Origin: Antitrichia curtipendula
Taxonomy: Eukaryota; Streptophyta; Bryopsida; Hypnales; Leucodontaceae
NCBI GenBank assembly: GCA_951230915.1
Contig: OX579636.1
Location: forward strand, 25,107,567-25,171,566
Direction: 5' to 3'
Length of the DNA stretch: 64,000 bases
Shown in pieces: positions 60,801-64,000 of the stretch. The notes beneath the pieces were generated by a model, which ran no database searches, had not been told where the DNA came from, and saw nothing but the letters and a program-made list of their open reading frames with translations. Position 1 is the first letter of the stretch. Each line of letters opens with the position of its first letter. The translations under genes and the position numbers were made by a program.

Positions 60801-63256
60801 CCTTTGGCACTACCATATTTTTCAATCGCTTTGCTCGCATTCGAAAATCAATAAAGCTGGGAATCATAGAACATTTGTCACAAAATATTAATTCACATTC
60901 CATGTGACGAAAAGTTCCCTCAATAAGTATAGATTCTCCTTTTATGTTTATAATATTACGCTTATAATTAGGGTCAGGATACCAATACTTGCCAATTTTC
61001 AGGTCATGTAATAATGGATGGACATCAACCACATCATCTCCCAATTTCAAGAAATAATCATGATATCCATGACATACATTTTGCATGCAATACAAATTCA
61101 TTTTGTCTCGAGGAATGTCTATAGGCTTTGGCACATATGGAGGAGGGTATTCACCTTTACCTGCTGATATACCTTTTGCCAATGATGCCTGAATTGTTAG
61201 CTGATTACCGGGTCCTCCAACTGCTAATTTGTTCTTCATTGCAAGGACATGTGCATTCCCTCTCATGTGCTGTCCAACTGTATCCACAACCCCAAAAGTG
61301 CCTTTGAAGTTGCAAATTGTACATTGCCATGAGTTCTTGTCAATAAGTTGAGCACCTATCATCAAAAAAGACAACATGCATAATAATAAATTCAATATGT
61401 AGCCTGAAATTGTCAAGTTGATTACACTATAATTTGAAAAAACAAAGGCTATAAAGTTTCATCTAATAAAATGCAATGTATCAATATTTTAATATATGAA
61501 TATAATGCTTCAAACAATTATATCATATGCATGGCTTTTCACTTATTTAAAGTAATAATTGCATCAAAAAGCAAAAACAGGTTTCTTGTACAACAAATTA
61601 TATCAGCTGAGGCATATATATAAACATTAGAGATATAAAGTATAAACAAAAATGTATAAAAAATTAGATATAGAATTAGAAATAGAAAGGTTAAAACAAC
61701 ATAGTATATGAGATTATAAAGAATCTTACCTTGTGAAGCACAATTTTGCACCCACACTTCTCTCCTCTTAAAGAGAGAATCGTTTTTCTCTTTTTGTTGC
61801 TGAGCTTCTTTCTCCACATTGGCACACTTACCAAAGTACACCTTCAGATTCTTTTCATGTACAGAATCCACACCATTAACCTTAGGAGACAAATGCACCT
61901 TCAAATTTGATAAATTGAAGGAAGGATTAATACTCCTCTCATCTTGGCATGGGACACAATACATCACCCACTTTCCAAGAGTCTTGTTCTTGCTACTAAC
62001 TCGTGGGTAATATGGACCTCTTACTTTGAATCCAAAAAATGGATCTTCTTCCATTTCCTTCCAATTTTTTGATAGTCGTGGTGGCATTGATTTGTCACAT
62101 TTTGCCTTCAAAATGCATGATTCAAGAGTACTTGAAGCTTTCTCCAGCTCTTCTTTCTCAGGGAACTCAAGTTTCACCCTCTTCACAGCTTTTTCTTGGC
62201 ATTCACCTTAGAAATCTGGAGCATCTCCAACACCTTGGCATCTCTTCTGTGAATCTTTCAAAGGTGATGTAAGGCTACTCAAGTCAATGAGGCCATTGCT
62301 TTCCGTTTGAGAACAAACAGCTGGAGAGCTAATCACAGGTTGTTTCTTATGAAAATTTTGGTGATGATTACAACACAAGCAAACCTTCTCATTACTTGAA
62401 GAGGCTAGAAAACTCTGACATCCACAAAGCTGCCCTTGCAACTTCTTCTGACATACTCCAAACTCAACACTTGCATTACTCATCCTTACATGATAATGCT
62501 TATGACAATCACAGCATCCACAAAGTAAAGGGTCAGAGTGACATGCTTCAAATTCTTGACAGCCACATTCATCACCCATGATGACCTTTTTGCATAAACC
62601 CCACTTGATTAGACCTGCAAAAAATACAAACATATTAATTATCTTAAAGTGTCAATTTTATTAAAATTTAAGTATTTCAATAGTTTGAGACTTTTGAAGA
62701 CATGCCAATTTAAAACAGAAGTTTATATCATTCATGGCTACTACAAATTTGTGTAGATGGATGTTTTAAGTAGTTTGGCAATAGAGGTCTACCAATCTAA
62801 CTTCAGACCATATATATCTAGCATTATTTCAGCAAATATATGATAAACTTGGAGCATGTGACAAATATAAGATGATGAAAGCCAAAACACAACACATTGT
62901 GACATTCATGACATTGAGAGCATAATGTCAAAAGACCATTAAAATAATGAAAGTGAAAACTTCTATATTAAAATAAGGTTATACTAAATTTCAATTATAC
63001 TAAAGTAAGATAGTTTAAACCACTTTAGTAAGTTAAATAAATTTATAAATAAGTTTATAAAAAGTAGTTTAAACTATCTTACTTCAATGTAAACCACATT
63101 AGTTTAAACTACTAAGTAAGTTAAATAAGTTTAAAAATTAGAGTGTAATGACAAAAAGATCATTAAAATCAGATTATACTAAAGTAAGATTTGATGCTTA
63201 CCAAGCTCTGTAGGAACACCATGTTCAAGGTTTTCAAATTCCATGCCCTTATCCAT
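57826..63256 (-). pseudogene. Transposase-like gene, 3 exons, two in-frame nonsense codons
   Basis: Exons 63202-63256, 61730-62614 and 57826-61355 join through GT-AG introns, both phase 1. They give 1,489 codons with no frameshift. Stops interrupt at TAA 62208-62210 (codon 154) and TGA 58312-58314 (codon 1328). Exon 2 encodes two tandem zinc-binding-like repeats (CGCQEFEACH...CGCCDCHKHYH and CGCQSF...CLCCNHHQNFH). Exon 3 opens with a C2H2/BED-like finger (CTICNFKG...H...H). It then shows SDGDSRRRK (about 59845), DPLHIGKKLRN (about 59715) and SDCCEDFFSLLGQ (about 59155), which could be the D, D-x-x-H and E of an RNase H-fold transposase such as the P-element/THAP9 type. The tail has WYLARIQKI and imperfect LIQPPRATP repeats. 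The superfamily is not certain. Confidence 0.7.
63002..63084. repeat. Short inverted repeat in intron 1 of the transposase-like gene
   Basis: AAGTAAGATAGTTTAAAC at 63003-63020 faces its reverse complement at 63067-63084. Further GTTTAAACTA words follow. It lies within the first intron and has no evident role. Confidence 0.6.
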
Positions 63257-63837
63257 GATGTTGTTGAATTTCAGTGTTGAAAAGCCAAATCACAATTTCA
63301 ACTTTGTAGAATCAATGAGCTGAATTCCTGCACAACATCAATGTACATTACATGATGTAAATATTTGCATGCTGAAATGCATCAATGTAATTGCCTAAAT
63401 TGCTAGATGAAATTGGTAGACTGCTCCATTGCAATAGTGTATATCCAACAAAAATTCAATAGTGAAGGCTATTACCACCAATAAAATATGGCCTAAATTC
63501 TATTATTTTCACAAAGTAGGACATTTGTATAAGTTGAAAGTTGTTCCCACTCTGAAACTGTGCAACCGCTGTTTACCAAAATTTTCAATACAGTATATCT
63601 ATCGATCTTTGTGTTTGATTGGTTTACGGGATGCTTTTAGAATGGGGAGAGTTGCACAGCGATCATCCTTCCTTATGGATATATATCCTAGAGGTCAGAT
63701 TATGACTTTGGTTGGGACTCAGCAGCTTTGTCCAGATTGGCTAACTTGAATCTAATCATGGTTGTCACCCCGGGGGCGTATTACTGTTCACGGCGAATCA
63801 CGGCGAATCTGTCCGATAATTACCCGCTGACTAAACT

Positions 63838-64000
63838 GGCTGCCAAACTTCGGGCTCCCATAACTTTCTCAAAAATCATCTAAATTGGGCATATAAGATG
63901 TTTTTCGGCATCTACAGTTTCTGTAGATGCCGAAAAACATCTTATATGCCCAATTTAGATGATTTTTGAGAAAGTTATGGGAGCCCGAAGTTTGGCAGCC
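63838..64000. repeat. Perfect long hairpin cut by the window edge
   Basis: Two arms of at least 80 bp (63838-63917 and 63921-64000) are exact reverse complements around the 3-base loop TTT. The right arm reaches the last base of the window, so the full inverted repeat may be longer. Just outside the left arm there is a CGGCGAATCACGGCGAATC direct repeat. It may be a miniature transposon or the start of a hairpin RNA locus. Confidence 0.9.

Larger units (their letters stand above)
57658..63775. mobile_element. Candidate 6.1-kb autonomous-type transposon
   Basis: The transposase-like gene on the minus strand is bracketed by CCCGGGGTGGCAAC at 57658-57671 and its near reverse complement GTTGTCACCCCGGG at 63762-63775. 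That makes an imperfect 14-bp terminal inverted repeat with one mismatch. No target duplication could be read, so the borders are provisional. About 180 bp separate the left tip from the end of the reading frame and about 500 bp separate the gene start from the right tip. Confidence 0.5.

Noticed and set aside
1..64000. Search for CRISPR arrays, operons or phage-like modules
   Set aside because: Spliced genes and plant families show nuclear eukaryotic DNA; no regularly spaced repeat array of that kind was seen.

Overview
This window looks like nuclear DNA of a land plant, most likely a seed-free one such as a moss, liverwort or lycophyte. The evidence is spliced genes with GT-AG introns of about 100-450 bp, a dehydrin with lysine-rich K-segments, a plant-type heavy-metal-binding (HMA) protein, a single-exon Hv1-type voltage-gated proton channel and a small secreted protein of possible MiAMP1 type. 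The species cannot be named from the sequence alone. Genes are sparse and sit in GC-balanced islands. The space between them is AT-rich and packed with short non-autonomous transposons.

Layout. 1-3.7 kb: AT-rich repeats, then a broken ribosomal protein eS30 exon head-to-head with a short Sm-like (NAA38/LSMD1-type) gene. 3.7-17.6 kb: transposon country, with TTAA-flanked elements and a 1.29-kb solo LTR that has a perfect 5-bp target duplication. 17.6-33 kb: the main gene island, holding a complete 12-exon prolyl oligopeptidase gene (+), an Hv1-like proton channel (-), a multi-exon gene of unknown function (+) and a dehydrin (-). 33-36 kb: five transposons of three or four types abutting or nested in one another. 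38-46.6 kb: a 3-exon HMA-domain gene (+), a 0.6-kb direct duplication, and a small secreted cysteine-containing protein gene (-) with a TATA box. 47-57 kb: a duplicated segment whose second copy took three transposon insertions while the first copy preserves the empty sites, followed by large fold-back elements. 57.6-63.8 kb: a transposon-like unit with a three-exon transposase-like gene (-) that stays in frame for 1,489 codons except for two nonsense codons. The window ends inside a perfect long hairpin.

The genes do not form one pathway. Dehydrin, proton channel, HMA protein and the small secreted protein would each fit stress physiology, but nothing in the sequence links them. The most informative signal is the transposon archaeology: duplications, nested insertions and empty sites allow target-site duplications (TTAA, TA, TAA, GAT, ATTA, CCCAC) to be read directly for several families.
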